Shown here one piece after another: positions 29,768 through 40,000 of a stretch of DNA of 48,865 bases. Source of the DNA: Prosthecobacter sp. (GTDB lineage: Bacteria; Verrucomicrobiota; Verrucomicrobiia; Verrucomicrobiales; Verrucomicrobiaceae); NCBI RefSeq assembly GCF_014879935.1, contig NZ_JACSRD010000093.1, positions 1 through 48,865 on the forward strand. The letters are read 5' to 3'. Under the pieces are notes generated by a model. It saw only the letters and a list, made by a program, of their open reading frames with translations. It ran no database searches and was not told where the DNA came from. Positions within the stretch are counted from its first letter, which is position 1. Every line of letters begins with the position of its first letter. A program made the position numbers and the translations under genes.

Positions 29768-30952
29768 TTATTCTGCCGCCAGCGCATCCAACAAATACTT
29801 CGACGGCTGGAAGTGCTCGATGAGCACAGTCGTCATGCCATCGCGGTGCATGCGGGCCTGCTTGATGTCAAAGTTCGGCGTCTTGTGCGGCGCGAAGAGG
29901 ATGTCGTCGTGCGTGGCGTTCTGGTGACGCTTGAACTGCGCAGGTGTGATGTGACCGCCGAGATGATCGTCACGCCCGGTGGCGAGGTGGCAGGTGCCGA
30001 GCACTTTCTCGTCCTGGATGTCCGCGCCCGACACCGGAAGCACCTGCGTGCCAAAGCCAAGCTCGCCCAGCACACCGGTCATCGGATCGTCGGCCAGTTT
30101 GGCATTGTGAGCGTCGATGGTGGCCTGATTGCCTTCGATCAGCTCCGCTTTGATGATGCTACCACCAGTGACAGTGAGTTTGCCGAGTGTTCCGTCCTCG
30201 TATTTCAACGGAAAGGTGCCTTCCGCGCCGGTGGGCACGAAATAGACCTCACCTGCAGGCAGATTCGCGATGTCCGGCGTGTCACCCTGGCAGAGGCCGT
30301 GGCTCTTCTGCGCCTCCTGACGATCGAGATCGAGGTGAATCGACATGTCAGGGCCATTTTCCACCGTGAAGTCGATCTCCACCCAGTCGGCACGGGTCAT
30401 TGCCAGACGCAGTTTCTCAGCATCGCGGCTCACCACTTCATAATCGACAGCCAGTCCGGAATTGAGGATCACATCATTGACGCCATGCAGCGTGGCACCG
30501 CGGAAACCGTACTGTTTTGCGAACGCAGTGAGCGGCGCGGTGGCGGAGAACGTCGAGATGCACAGGATGATGTCGTAGTTCGGGTAGATGTCCTTCTCCA
30601 GGCTCAGTTCCTTGCCCGTCATATCGACGCAGAGATCCGGCAGATCGAGATTGCTGCCAGTCGTCTGCGTGTAGGCGTAGATCTCTCCGCCTTGGAGCGC
30701 CAGTTCTTCAGCCACGCCGTTCTTCAGGCCCAGATGGAAATGCTCGTGCGCACGTTGCTGGATCGCACGCGCCGGATTCTTCAAGAACGCGCAATCCTTC
30801 GCCTCCGCCAGATCCGGCAGGTCGATCAAAATGCAGATCTTCCGGCCAAACGTCGGTTTGAACACGGTGCCGAGCAGGCGTGAGAGATCGAATTTCGGAA
30901 AACTGCGGCTTTGAGCGGAGGACTGAATGGTTGGCATGGGAGAAATCATCAT
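29768..30952 (-). CDS. M29-like leucyl aminopeptidase family protein
   Basis: The 394-residue cytosolic protein resembles the aminopeptidase T/AmpS (M29, COG2309) group in its C-terminal half. Candidate metal ligands are visible in the family order: Glu in LPAGEVYF, Glu in LGELGFGT, His in GTCHLATG, and His-Asp in NATHDDILF. M29 enzymes are dinuclear metallo-aminopeptidases with broad specificity. It is followed after 12 bp by the OvoA-type methyltransferase, so a role linked to ovothiol or a histidine-containing thiol is possible but only inferred from position. The start is uncertain: ATGs at 30952, 30949 and 30937 are available and none has a clear ribosome-binding site. Confidence 0.7.
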   Translation of the reverse strand: MMISPMPTIQSSAQSRSFPKFDLSRLLGTVFKPTFGRKICILIDLPDLAEAKDCAFLKNPARAIQQRAHEHFHLGLKNGVAEELALQGGEIYAYTQTTGSNLDLPDLCVDMTGKELSLEKDIYPNYDIILCISTFSATAPLTAFAKQYGFRGATLHGVNDVILNSGLAVDYEVVSRDAEKLRLAMTRADWVEIDFTVENGPDMSIHLDLDRQEAQKSHGLCQGDTPDIANLPAGEVYFVPTGAEGTFPLKYEDGTLGKLTVTGGSIIKAELIEGNQATIDAHNAKLADDPMTGVLGELGFGTQVLPVSGADIQDEKVLGTCHLATGRDDHLGGHITPAQFKRHQNATHDDILFAPHKTPNFDIKQARMHRDGMTTVLIEHFQPSKYLLDALAAE

Positions 30953-31019
30953 AGGCAGGGAGGATGTGGGAGGCAATTACGCGCTGTAGATTCGCGCCGG
31001 ACGCCACAAAATAGGCTCG

Positions 31020-31775
31020 TTACCTCGCAAACTGATCCCATAGCAGTTTCATCACCATCGCGAACACCACGCAGATGAAGATCACGCGGATGAAGCCCGC
31101 GCCATGCTTGATGGCCATGTGCGCACCGAGGCGTCCGCCGATCAACTGTCCAGCGATCATCGCCGCGGCGATTCCATAATTCACACGCGCCGTGACCACG
31201 AACACCAGCAGCGAAGCAAGATTGCTCGCGAGATTGACGACCTTCGTGAACGCCGTGGCTCGCGTGAGCTCGAGTCCCAACAGCGACAGGCACGAGATCG
31301 TCCAGAACGCGCCGGTGCCGGGACCGAAGAAGCCATCGTAGAATCCGAGCACCGCGCCCACGAGCAGCGAGAACGCAGCCAGGCCGAGACGTGCGTGGGC
31401 TCCATGACGGCTCAACCGCGGACTGATCAACACATACACAGCCGCGCCCATCAGCATCCATGGCACGATGTATTTGAGTACCTCATTGCTCACTCGGGTC
31501 AGCGTCCAGCTTCCAACAAGGGCGAACACAAACGTCACACCGACCGCCAGACGCACTTGCGGCCACGACACCAGTCCCGCCTTCGCATACTTGCGCACGG
31601 CCATCAGCGTTCCCCAGCTCGACTGCATCTTGTTCGTGCCCAGCGCCATCTGCGGCGACAACCCGGCCGCCAGCAAAGCCGGCACGGAGATCAATCCACC
31701 GCCACCCGCGATGGCATCAATGAATCCGGCGCTGAGGCCGGCGAAGAACAAAAGTGCAATGATCTCCCAAGACAT
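31020..31775 (-). CDS. TSUP-family (TauE/SafE) membrane permease
   Basis: The 251-residue integral membrane protein has about eight hydrophobic segments. It has the family hallmarks at the beginning of each half: GLSAGFIDAIAGGGGLISVP near the N-terminus and GFYDGFFGPGTGAFW in the middle, the inverted internal repeat characteristic of TauE/SafE sulfite or sulfoacetate exporters. It would transport a small organic or inorganic anion across the inner membrane; the substrate cannot be read from sequence. Start is the ATG at 31775 (MSWEIIALLF), 5 bp after a -10-like hexamer. It lies upstream of the aminopeptidase gene on the same strand, with a gap of about 70 bp. Confidence 0.88.
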   Translation of the reverse strand: MSWEIIALLFFAGLSAGFIDAIAGGGGLISVPALLAAGLSPQMALGTNKMQSSWGTLMAVRKYAKAGLVSWPQVRLAVGVTFVFALVGSWTLTRVSNEVLKYIVPWMLMGAAVYVLISPRLSRHGAHARLGLAAFSLLVGAVLGFYDGFFGPGTGAFWTISCLSLLGLELTRATAFTKVVNLASNLASLLVFVVTARVNYGIAAAMIAGQLIGGRLGAHMAIKHGAGFIRVIFICVVFAMVMKLLWDQFAR

Positions 31776-31780
31776 GCCAC

Positions 31781-31809
31781 GCCTTACCCGAGGAAGCAAA
31801 GCGCCTCAA
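31781..31809 (-). promoter_or_regulatory. candidate promoter of the TSUP permease gene
   Basis: On the minus strand TTGAGG (31809-31804) and TAAGGC (31786-31781) are 17 bp apart. The -10-like element ends 5 bp before the ATG. Confidence 0.5.
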
Positions 31810-32279
31810 TGAAGAACGCTATCGCCAAAAGAGGCGAGGAGTCGGCGGGCATGGTGCAAAAACAGCACGCTCCCGGAAGCGCAGGCTACCAGGAGCTTGA
31901 ACTGTGACGAGAGACCTGGTCGAGGCACAGGCACCCTGGGGCCATGAACGTCACTGCGACCCAGGATTCTGCCGGCAACGATTCACGGCGTCTCAACAGC
32001 GCACGATGACGCCGCAACGGGGAACGGTGACCGTGCGTCGCCAACGCCTGCCCGAGGGACCTGACAGTCGGCTGTCAGGTCGCTGGCACACTTTTCCACA
32101 CTTGGATGTCCGGGCCCGTAGCCGGCTCATCTTCGGCCGCTTCGCGATCTTCGGCGAAGGTGTGGCCGAAAGCCCGCAGCGCTTCCGTCTGCCCGCAAAC
32201 ACCCACACGTTGCGTGCCGGACCTCATGGACGCATGGTGGCGTGGTGAGACCGCTGAATAAACCGACTTATCATCCTGA
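31810..32279. other. intergenic region without a supported gene
   Basis: About 470 bp between the permease and the ankyrin gene. Frames of 71-114 residues exist on both strands but have Arg-rich, shadow-like composition and no recognisable motif. The one clear structure is a perfect 9-bp stem ACCTGACAG/CTGTCAGGT (32059-32080) with loop TCGG; no U tract follows. Confidence 0.4.
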
Positions 32280-32902
32280 ATGCAACGCGCCCCACGCTTC
32301 TACGAACTCAAAGCCTTGTTCCTCGAACATTGCGAAGCAGCCCTGCGCCTGGTCCAGGCGGACCATTCGCTTCTGGACGTTCGTAGCGGCCTGGGCGAGA
32401 CGCTGCTGCACTGGTTTGCGATTGAATATCGAGAGGATCTGGTGCGAGCTCTCGCGGATGCTGGCGCGGCCATTGATCCACAGAACAACTTCGGTAACAC
32501 TCCTTTGTTTGAGGCCGCATTGATGGGGAACGAAGGCATGTGCCGGCTTCTGCTTTCCCTGGGGCGTCTCCTGACACGGCCAACTCCGATGGGGAAAGAC
32601 CGCTGATCAACGCTGCCAGAATGGGGGTGATGAAGATCTGCAAACTGCTCGTTGAGCATGGAGCGCAGATCGGCGCACGCGGGTTGAACAAGGAAACGGC
32701 GGTCAGCGCTGCCGCTATTTCGGGCCAGATTGACGTCTTGACATTCTTTCTCGACCAGCTCGGCCCGGCCTTCGATATCAACACAGTGTTCAGTGATACG
32801 GATGCGGACATTGTGCATCAAGTCGGGGGCCACGTCGTATCCCTTCTTAAACCTTTGGGACTCAGATCGCCATTCGAGGAGTTGATGTCGTCGTTGCCAT
32901 AA
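32280..32902 (+). pseudogene. ankyrin-repeat protein, frameshifted
   Basis: Two overlapping frames together encode about 207 residues of ankyrin repeats. The first runs from the ATG at 32280 and contains GETLLHWFAIEYREDLVRAL and FGNTPLFEAALMGNEGMCRL. The second continues with DGERPLINAARMGVMKICKL and ends at 32902. The reading must switch at the G run 32561-32564, where SLG in frame one should continue as ASPDTANSDG in frame two; one missing base in the run explains it. Ankyrin proteins mediate protein-protein contacts. Whether the deletion is real, a sequencing error or phase variation cannot be decided here. No signal peptide is seen. Confidence 0.75.
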
Positions 32903-32923
32903 TGTCTTCCGACGCAGATCAGC

Positions 32924-33934
32924 TCACGCCTTCCTTCCCAAAATGCGGTCCAGCGAGTCGGAAGTCTGCCAGATCAAGGCTTCCGGGTAATGGGCATACG
33001 GGTGGAAGTATTCGAAGGTCAGGAAGCCCTTGTAGCCAGTGTCTGCGAGCGCGTCGGTCACGGCGGGCCAGTTCGTGGTGCCGTCGAGCAGCGGGCGGAA
33101 GGTTTCGAGGCTGAAGTCGGTGCCTTTTTTCGTGAACTCCTTCAGGTGGACGTTCTTCGTGCGGTTGCCGAGCACTTTGGCCCAGTGTTCGGGAAACTGG
33201 AACATGCTGATGTTGCCGGTGTCGAAATGCACGCGCACCTGCTCGCTGCCAAAGCTGTCCACGAAGGCATTCATCTCCATCGGTGTCATGAGGTAGCCGT
33301 TGAAGAAGATGTTTTCGATGTTGAGGCAGACTTTCAGTTTCTCCGCCTGCTTCGCGAGCTGCCCCACGGCCTCGCGGGCCCGCGCATCGCACACGTCATT
33401 GGCCACCGGCTCGTGATCCGTGCGCCACGGGATGTGCACCGCCCCAGGAACGACGAGCACGTTCTCCACGCCGAGGTCATGCGCACACTGCGCGATCTTT
33501 CCGGCCAGTTCGATGCCTTGCGCACGTTTCGCGGGATCATTGCTCGTCAGCGGATAAGGCCAGAAGAGGAAGGAACACAGCCCGCTGATCTGGATGCCGA
33601 TCTCGTCGGCCATCTTGCGGATTTTGACATAATCCGCCGTGCCGTGCTTCGGCGAGAGGTCGTTGTCGAGATCGTAGTTCAGCTCAATGCCATCGAATCC
33701 GGCGTCCTTCGCGAGTTGCAGGCACTCACGCAGCGTCATGCGCTCCGGATACGGGAAGGCCCAAAGGTTGATCGACTTGAGCATGTCATATTTCTTCGTC
33801 GAACCCCGCCGCGCATCCGGCGCTGCGACCGGGGCGGCCTTGGCAGGCTCAAAAGCGAGCGAACTGAGTCCAATGGAGGCGATGGTGGCCTTCAGGGCAT
33901 CACGACGGGAAAGAGAGTCGGCGGGAGGAGTCAT
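32924..33934 (-). CDS. Tat-exported TIM-barrel sugar phosphate isomerase/epimerase-like protein
   Basis: The 336-residue product has a twin-arginine signal (SLSRRDALKATIASIGLSSL) and a TIM barrel of the xylose-isomerase-like/AP-endonuclease-2 superfamily. Typical segments are GFDGIELNYDLDND, CLNIENIFFNG (Glu metal ligand), VRVHFDTGNI (His and Asp) and GFLTFEYFHP (final Glu). It probably isomerises or epimerises a sugar in the periplasm with a divalent metal; such proteins are numerous in Verrucomicrobia. Start is the ATG at 33934; the longer frame begins with TTG and would displace the Tat motif. It is divergent from the giant TPR gene. Confidence 0.85.
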   Translation of the reverse strand: MTPPADSLSRRDALKATIASIGLSSLAFEPAKAAPVAAPDARRGSTKKYDMLKSINLWAFPYPERMTLRECLQLAKDAGFDGIELNYDLDNDLSPKHGTADYVKIRKMADEIGIQISGLCSFLFWPYPLTSNDPAKRAQGIELAGKIAQCAHDLGVENVLVVPGAVHIPWRTDHEPVANDVCDARAREAVGQLAKQAEKLKVCLNIENIFFNGYLMTPMEMNAFVDSFGSEQVRVHFDTGNISMFQFPEHWAKVLGNRTKNVHLKEFTKKGTDFSLETFRPLLDGTTNWPAVTDALADTGYKGFLTFEYFHPYAHYPEALIWQTSDSLDRILGRKA

Positions 33935-33940
33935 GCGCCG

Positions 33941-33969
33941 ATGCAATCAGAAGGGCTTTGCCGAAGCAA
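33941..33969 (-). promoter_or_regulatory. candidate promoter of the TIM-barrel gene
   Basis: On the minus strand TTGCTT (33969-33964) and TTGCAT (33946-33941) are 17 bp apart. The -10-like element ends 6 bp before the ATG at 33934. Confidence 0.4.
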
Positions 33970-33989
33970 GGCGGTTCTGCGCTTCCGCC

Positions 33990-34019
33990 TTGTCATCAGG
34001 CCCCGGATTCCGCTAAAAC
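33990..34019 (+). promoter_or_regulatory. candidate promoter of the giant TPR gene
   Basis: TTGTCA (33990-33995) and TAAAAC (34014-34019) are 18 bp apart. The -10-like element ends 6 bp before the ATG at 34026, again suggesting a leaderless transcript. Confidence 0.55.
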
Positions 34020-34025
34020 GCACTC

Positions 34026-37000
34026 ATGAAATTGCGGCTGCTGGTTGCCTTGCCCCTCCTCCTCTGCCCTGCCCTCGCACAGCAGGCTCCGGTGCCACCG
34101 GAGATCTCGAAGTATCACGACCTGCTGCGCAAGCGGCCGCAGGCGGGCACGATCTTCGAGCGCTTTCAGGACGCATGGCTGGCGAATGGCACGCGCGACA
34201 CGTTGCGTGAGTTTTTGAAGACGAAGGCGGCTGCGCCTGGTGCCACGGCGGCGGATCATCAGCTTCTGGCGCTGTTCTTCGCCCGCCAGGGCGAGGACGC
34301 GGCGGTGGTGACGGAACTGGACGCGGCACTGAAGCTGAACGCGACAAATGCGGACGCCTGGCTGGACAAGGCGCGGGCACAGACGCGGCTGCTGGAGTTC
34401 GACCGGGCGCTCACGAGCCTGGAAGCGGCGGCGAAGTCGGCCAAGGACGAGAATTTGCGCGTGGAGATCGCCCGGCTGCAAGGTCGGGCGCTGCTGCGGC
34501 TGGGACGCAATGACGACGCGCTGAAGCTCTGGCAGGAACTGGCCGCCGGACGGCCGGATGACCTCGATCTGGCGGAGGAAGTGGTCGAATTGATGGCGGA
34601 CGAGGGCTTGTATGCCGAGGCGGCAAAACAAGCCGAGGCGCTGGTGGCGAAGACGAAGCCCGGCACGGATTTGATGACGCGACGGCTGCGGCTGGGCGAC
34701 CTGCTGCTGCGTGCGGACAAGCGGGACGAGGCGCTGAAGGTGTTTGAGAGCGTTCTTGAGCAAAGCGGGCAGGATTCCTGGGTGGAAGGCGATGTGCTGT
34801 CACGCATCGCGCAGCCGTTCCGCCGAGAGGATGACATCGAAGGCCTGAAGAAACGCCTGGAGGCCCTGCACACGGCGAATCCTTTGCGTCCGGCGATCAC
34901 GATGGAGCTGGCGGAGGTGCGGGCGGACCTCGGCGAGAAAGATGAGGCGGTGAAGCTGGTCACGGCCCTGCTGGAACGCACGCCCGGCCGCCGTGACTTG
35001 CAGGAGCGTTTTGTCGCGATGCTGGAGCGGATGGAGCGCTTTGAAGACGCCACAGCGCAGATGAAGCGGCTCACGGAGCAGCATGCGGATGACAAGGAGT
35101 TGCTGGTGCGGCTGGCCACCTTGCAGGAGAAGCTGAAGGACACGAAGTCGGCGCAGGCGACGCTCGACGTGTATTTGAAGAAGGCGGTCGGGAAAGACGC
35201 CGTGGCCCCGGAGCATGATTACCTGCGGGTGGCACGGTTGTACGAATCGTGGGAGATGAAGGAGCCGGCGAATGCGACTTACACCGCGCTGGCGGCCGCG
35301 CATCCCGACAGCGTTTCGGCGAAGGAGGCGCTGGCGCACTTTCATCATCGGAACGAGGCGCATGACAAGGCGCTCGAAATCTGGAAGGCGCTGATGAAGT
35401 CCGGCGGGATCGAGGACGTGCTGCGCGTCGGCCAGGCGCTGCAATCCCACGGCCAGCAGCAGGAGGCGCTGGACCTGCTGCGCACGCGTGAAACCGAGTT
35501 TGCGAAACAGCCGCGATTCCTCGCGCAACTTTCCCAACTGGCGACATCCTTGAAGGATCACCCGCAGGCGATGGAGTGGGCACGGCAGAGGCTGGCGCTG
35601 ATCACGGATCACGCGGCGGTGCCGGAGGCCGTGCGCATGGCGCAAATCACGATTGAAGACGCGGAAGCGGTCAAAACGGTCATCGACGAGCTGCAAAAGC
35701 AGGCGGAGGGGCTTTCGATCCCGAACCGCTGCCTGCTGGCGGTCTTGCTGGAGCAAGCCAGCCGTGCGGAGGAGGCTGACCAGGTGCTGCAACGGCCCAC
35801 AGCGGCCCCGGCGGATCAATTGATGCTCGGAGCACAACGAGCAAAACTGCTGGAGACGCGGCAGGAGTGGGCACGCGCCGCCGGAGTGATCGAGGAGCTG
35901 ATGAAACTGCCCGGCGGACAGACGAGCGACCATGCGCGGCGGCTGGTGTCGCTGCACCGGCGTGCGCTGGCGAGTGACAAGGCGCTGGCAGTGATTCCCG
36001 AGTGGAAGAAGCTTTCTCCCGGTGCGGTGCTACCCTGGCTGGAGGAGTCGGCGATCCATCTGGAGCAGGGCAAGGAGACCGCGTCTCTCGACGTGCTGCG
36101 GCAGGCCTCGCGAAAGTTTGCGGATGACCGCCAGGTGCTCACCACGCTGGCGGAGGCGCTGGCACGGTCGGGCCGCACGGATGAGGCACGGCGGGCTTAC
36201 GTGTCGCTGTATGAACAAACGGAGGACATTCAGACGCGTCTGCGCCTGCTGGCACCGCTGGCGGAGATGTCGCGGGCGGAGGGGCAGCTCGACTCGCTGG
36301 TGGAGGAGTTTCAGACGCGGCAGCGGCAGAATCGCGGCAGCGCGGCGCCGTGGATGGCGCTGGCGGAGATTCATCGCAGCGTGAACAACGACGAGGAGCG
36401 CCGCCGCTGCCTTTACGAGGCATCGCGACTGCGGCCGAAGGATCTCGCCCTGCTCACCGAGATCGCCCGTTGCGAGGAGGAGTCCGGTTTGACCAAGGAG
36501 GCGCTGCGCACCCTGGAAGCGGCGGCCACGCTGGACAAAACGCCGGACACGAAGCAGCGGATCGCACGTCTGATGATCGAATCGGGCGATGACGAGGCGG
36601 GTTACCGGCTGCTGTTCGAGCTGGCAGGCGGAAAGGATGCCGACGCCCGCATGCTGGAGAAAATGGCGGACACGATGTGCGAGCACAGCGACTGGGCGCG
36701 GGCGATTCGTTTCCTGCAGCCGCTGCTGCCGCAGTTTCCAGACGACTACCGGCTGCGCTATCTCTACGCCACGGCGTTGGAGGAGGAAGGGCGCGATCAG
36801 GAGGCCTCGGCGGCCTTCACGGAACTGCTCGGCTTTCATGTGGAGATGCCGGAAGTCAGCGCGGTGCAGTCGCAGCAGATGATCCAGGCGCACGGCCAGA
36901 TGCCGGGAAGTTTCAGCTTTGGCGAAAACTACCAGCTTCCCGATGGCGCGGCCGAGTGGATGACGATCCCGAGCGTGGCGCAGGCCGCGTATGAGCATCG

Positions 37001-40000
37001 CAACAAGCAGAGCAATCTGGGCATGGGCTGGGGCGGCCTCAGCCTCGGCCGCGGCATGCTCATCCTGAACGGGCAGTCAGCGTCTGCGACTCCTGCCCTG
37101 CCGCATGGCTGGGTGGCCCAGCCGCCGAATGTGACCATGCTCTCGGCGATGGCGCTGTATCACCTCATTGAGATCGGCCAGGCGATGACGGAGGCGAACA
37201 AGCAGGCGCTGGCCGCACGCATCAGCGCGGCGGGCGTGCGTGACGCCGCCCTGATCCTGGAGGTGCCGATTTATCAGGGGGCTTTTGGGGTGCCGGTCGA
37301 GCTTTTGAATCAACACGCCGACCACGCGGCGCTTCATGCTGTGTGGCTGGTGTCACGCGCCTGGCAGCGCGGACCGGAGGAGGATTCGATCTCCGTCCTG
37401 CGGCGTTGCATGACGCTGTTCAAGGATTCCAAGCCGCTGCTGGCCTGGCAGGCCGGTGTGCGAGCGATGATGCTCGGAACGCCGGAAGGCCTGGAGATCG
37501 GCCGCGAAGCCATCACGCTGGCAGAGGATTTTCCCGAGGTGGACAGCAGCACGCTCAACGCGCTGACCAATCTGCTCGCTCTCGCGACCAGCGATCCGTC
37601 CTACATGGCCAGCTACCACGTGACGCTGCCTGCGGACGTGCTCGACCGCCTGTTCGCACTGGGCCAGCGCTGGAACGAACGCGCGTTTGACGCGATCCTG
37701 CGCAAACACGGCTACTGGAGCGGCCAGCAGGTGCTCAGCGCCCTGGCTGCCGCCAAACGCTGGCCGCAACTGGCCGCCGAGATCGAGCGGGAGAACAAAC
37801 GCACGCTGGAATTCGAGAAGCAGGCCAAAGGCGGCCGCCTGCCAGTGCGTGTCACCTTATCGTCCTACAGCTCCGTCAACGCCACGAGGCTGCAGCCCCA
37901 GCCTCTTCAACCCGCATGGACCGGGCTCGATGTCTCCGCTTCGATCGCCAACACGCTCATCAGCCTGCGCAAGGCCGGCAACGGCGGCCACATCGACTAC
38001 GATGGCGCCGACATGAGCGATCCGGCGGATGAGGACGACGTGCGCACCGGTCTGGAGCAGACGCTTGCCCAATTGAAGACGCCGACCTTGCAGATGCTCA
38101 TGCACCTGCGCCTTGGCCATCGCGAGGAGGTGGAAAAAGCGGTGAAAGCGATGCTGGAGGCCAAAGATGTGAATGCGGGCCACTGGGAACTGGCCGCGTG
38201 GATCGCACAACTTCATCACGACCTGCCCTTGATGGTCGAGCGGCTGCAAAAGGCGGCGCAGCTCGACACCTCGGCCAATTTTGACAATGCCATTCTCCAC
38301 GCCGCCCAGCGGGGCGACGCGGAGCAGCGGCTCGCGATGCGGGACGCGCTGAAGGCGGCCTTCGCACGACAGAACCGGCCGAACATGCAGAGCTACGAGC
38401 TCCAGCAGCTCGTCGGACTGATGCGCACCACCGGATTTGAAAAAGAGGCGGAGGAGCTTCAGGCCCGCGAACTCGCGAAGAACTCCAAACGCGCGTCCGC
38501 TTCGGCACAGGCGGCGATCAATCCGTATTCCCGCAACTTCACGCGGAACTCCAGCAACGGCACGCTCAGTCCGCTGGTGGAGAAATTGCTGGCCCAGGGA
38601 CAGACGGAAACCGCCCACGCCGAGATCCTGCGCACGCTGCGTCCGCTGATCCGTCAATGGCTAGATCCCATGCAGTGGAGCAACATGCGCTACAACATGC
38701 GCAACATGGTCGAGCAACTGGAGCGCAAGACCGCGGCAACCGGCTTCGCCAAATGGCTGACGGCACGCACCGCCGCCGGCTGGCGTGAGATGACCGAGGA
38801 CGCGGCCATCCTGGAGAACCTCTCAGCCACCGACGCGGCGCTCAAACGCTATGAGGATGCCATCCAGCAGCATCCACGGGCCTGGCAGGCGCAGATGCGT
38901 GCCGCCACACTGCTGGCAGGCAAAGATCCGGCTGCCGGAGCCCGGGTGCTGACCGGACTGCCCACGGCGGAGATGACACGCTTCGTCCAGCGGCTGGCGC
39001 AGGAGAGCTCGCAGTCGGATGAGCAATTCACCTTTGAAAACCGGCTGGCGCTGATCCGCCTGATGACCGCGTGGCTGGAAGCGCAGACCAGCGAGAAGCG
39101 CCGCCTGGATCCCGCGCTGTCGAACTTGCTGATGAACCTGCCGCAGTACTTCCAGCGGGAGGAATATCGCGAGCCGACACGCTTTCCCGCGCTGTACAGC
39201 ATGGCGGAGAGCGGCCAGAAACCCACCGAGGCCGGTCTCAAAGCCCAGCAGCAGCTCCGGGAGGCGCATGACGCCTACTGCACCGCGATGACACGCCATC
39301 CCATGCTGGCGGAAGGCGGATTCGCCCCGCTGGCGGGCATGGCCCTTCGCGATGAGGCACCGCTGGAAAAGCTGGAGCAGCAGGCACGGGACATCCTCGG
39401 CGCGAAGGGCTGGGTGCAGCGTGCCGCGCCATCCACCCTGTATTGGAACGGCTACTCCAATTCACGCTACGGTGCCCAGAACCAGATCTCCCTGCCGCAT
39501 CCGGAAGATTTGCTGGTGCTGGCCGCCGCCAGACGCGGGCAGTTCGACAAGATCGACAGCGAGGTCATTCCGCTCATCGAACGGGCCAAGGGGAAGTCGG
39601 CCGCACGCCAGGCCCGGGCCTACGCGGAGCTGTTCCGCGCAGGAAGCGACACGTTCACCGCCGCGGCGGAGACCTGGCTGAAAAGCATGTATCCGCAGGC
39701 CGATCCGGGCGCGGGCGGCGAGATCGTGCGCATCTGGTCGGAGCGGAAACTCACCGCACCGATCCACGACTTCTTCCTCGAACGCATCAAGAGCCAGCAG
39801 GGCCGGGTGAACCCGGAGGAAATCAGCCGTTACGTGCTCACGCTGGAAAACGGCGGCAACATCAAGGAGGCCACCGCCTTTGTCCGTCGTCTGCGGGACC
39901 TGTGGCTCGGCGCCACGGCGGAGAAGCGGCAGATCATCTTCGATGCCTTCCGGAAGGAGCGCCAGGCACAGCGCTCCAGTCGTGGCTACTACTTCAGCGG

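Noticed and set aside
28919..30883. 654-residue plus-strand ORF
   Set aside because: It runs antisense across three well-supported genes (kinase, methyltransferase, aminopeptidase); His/Arg/Gln-rich shadow composition.
31904..32248. 114-residue plus-strand ORF
   Set aside because: Arg-rich, no start signals, no motif; overlaps a competing minus-strand frame of equal quality, so left as an unsupported interval.
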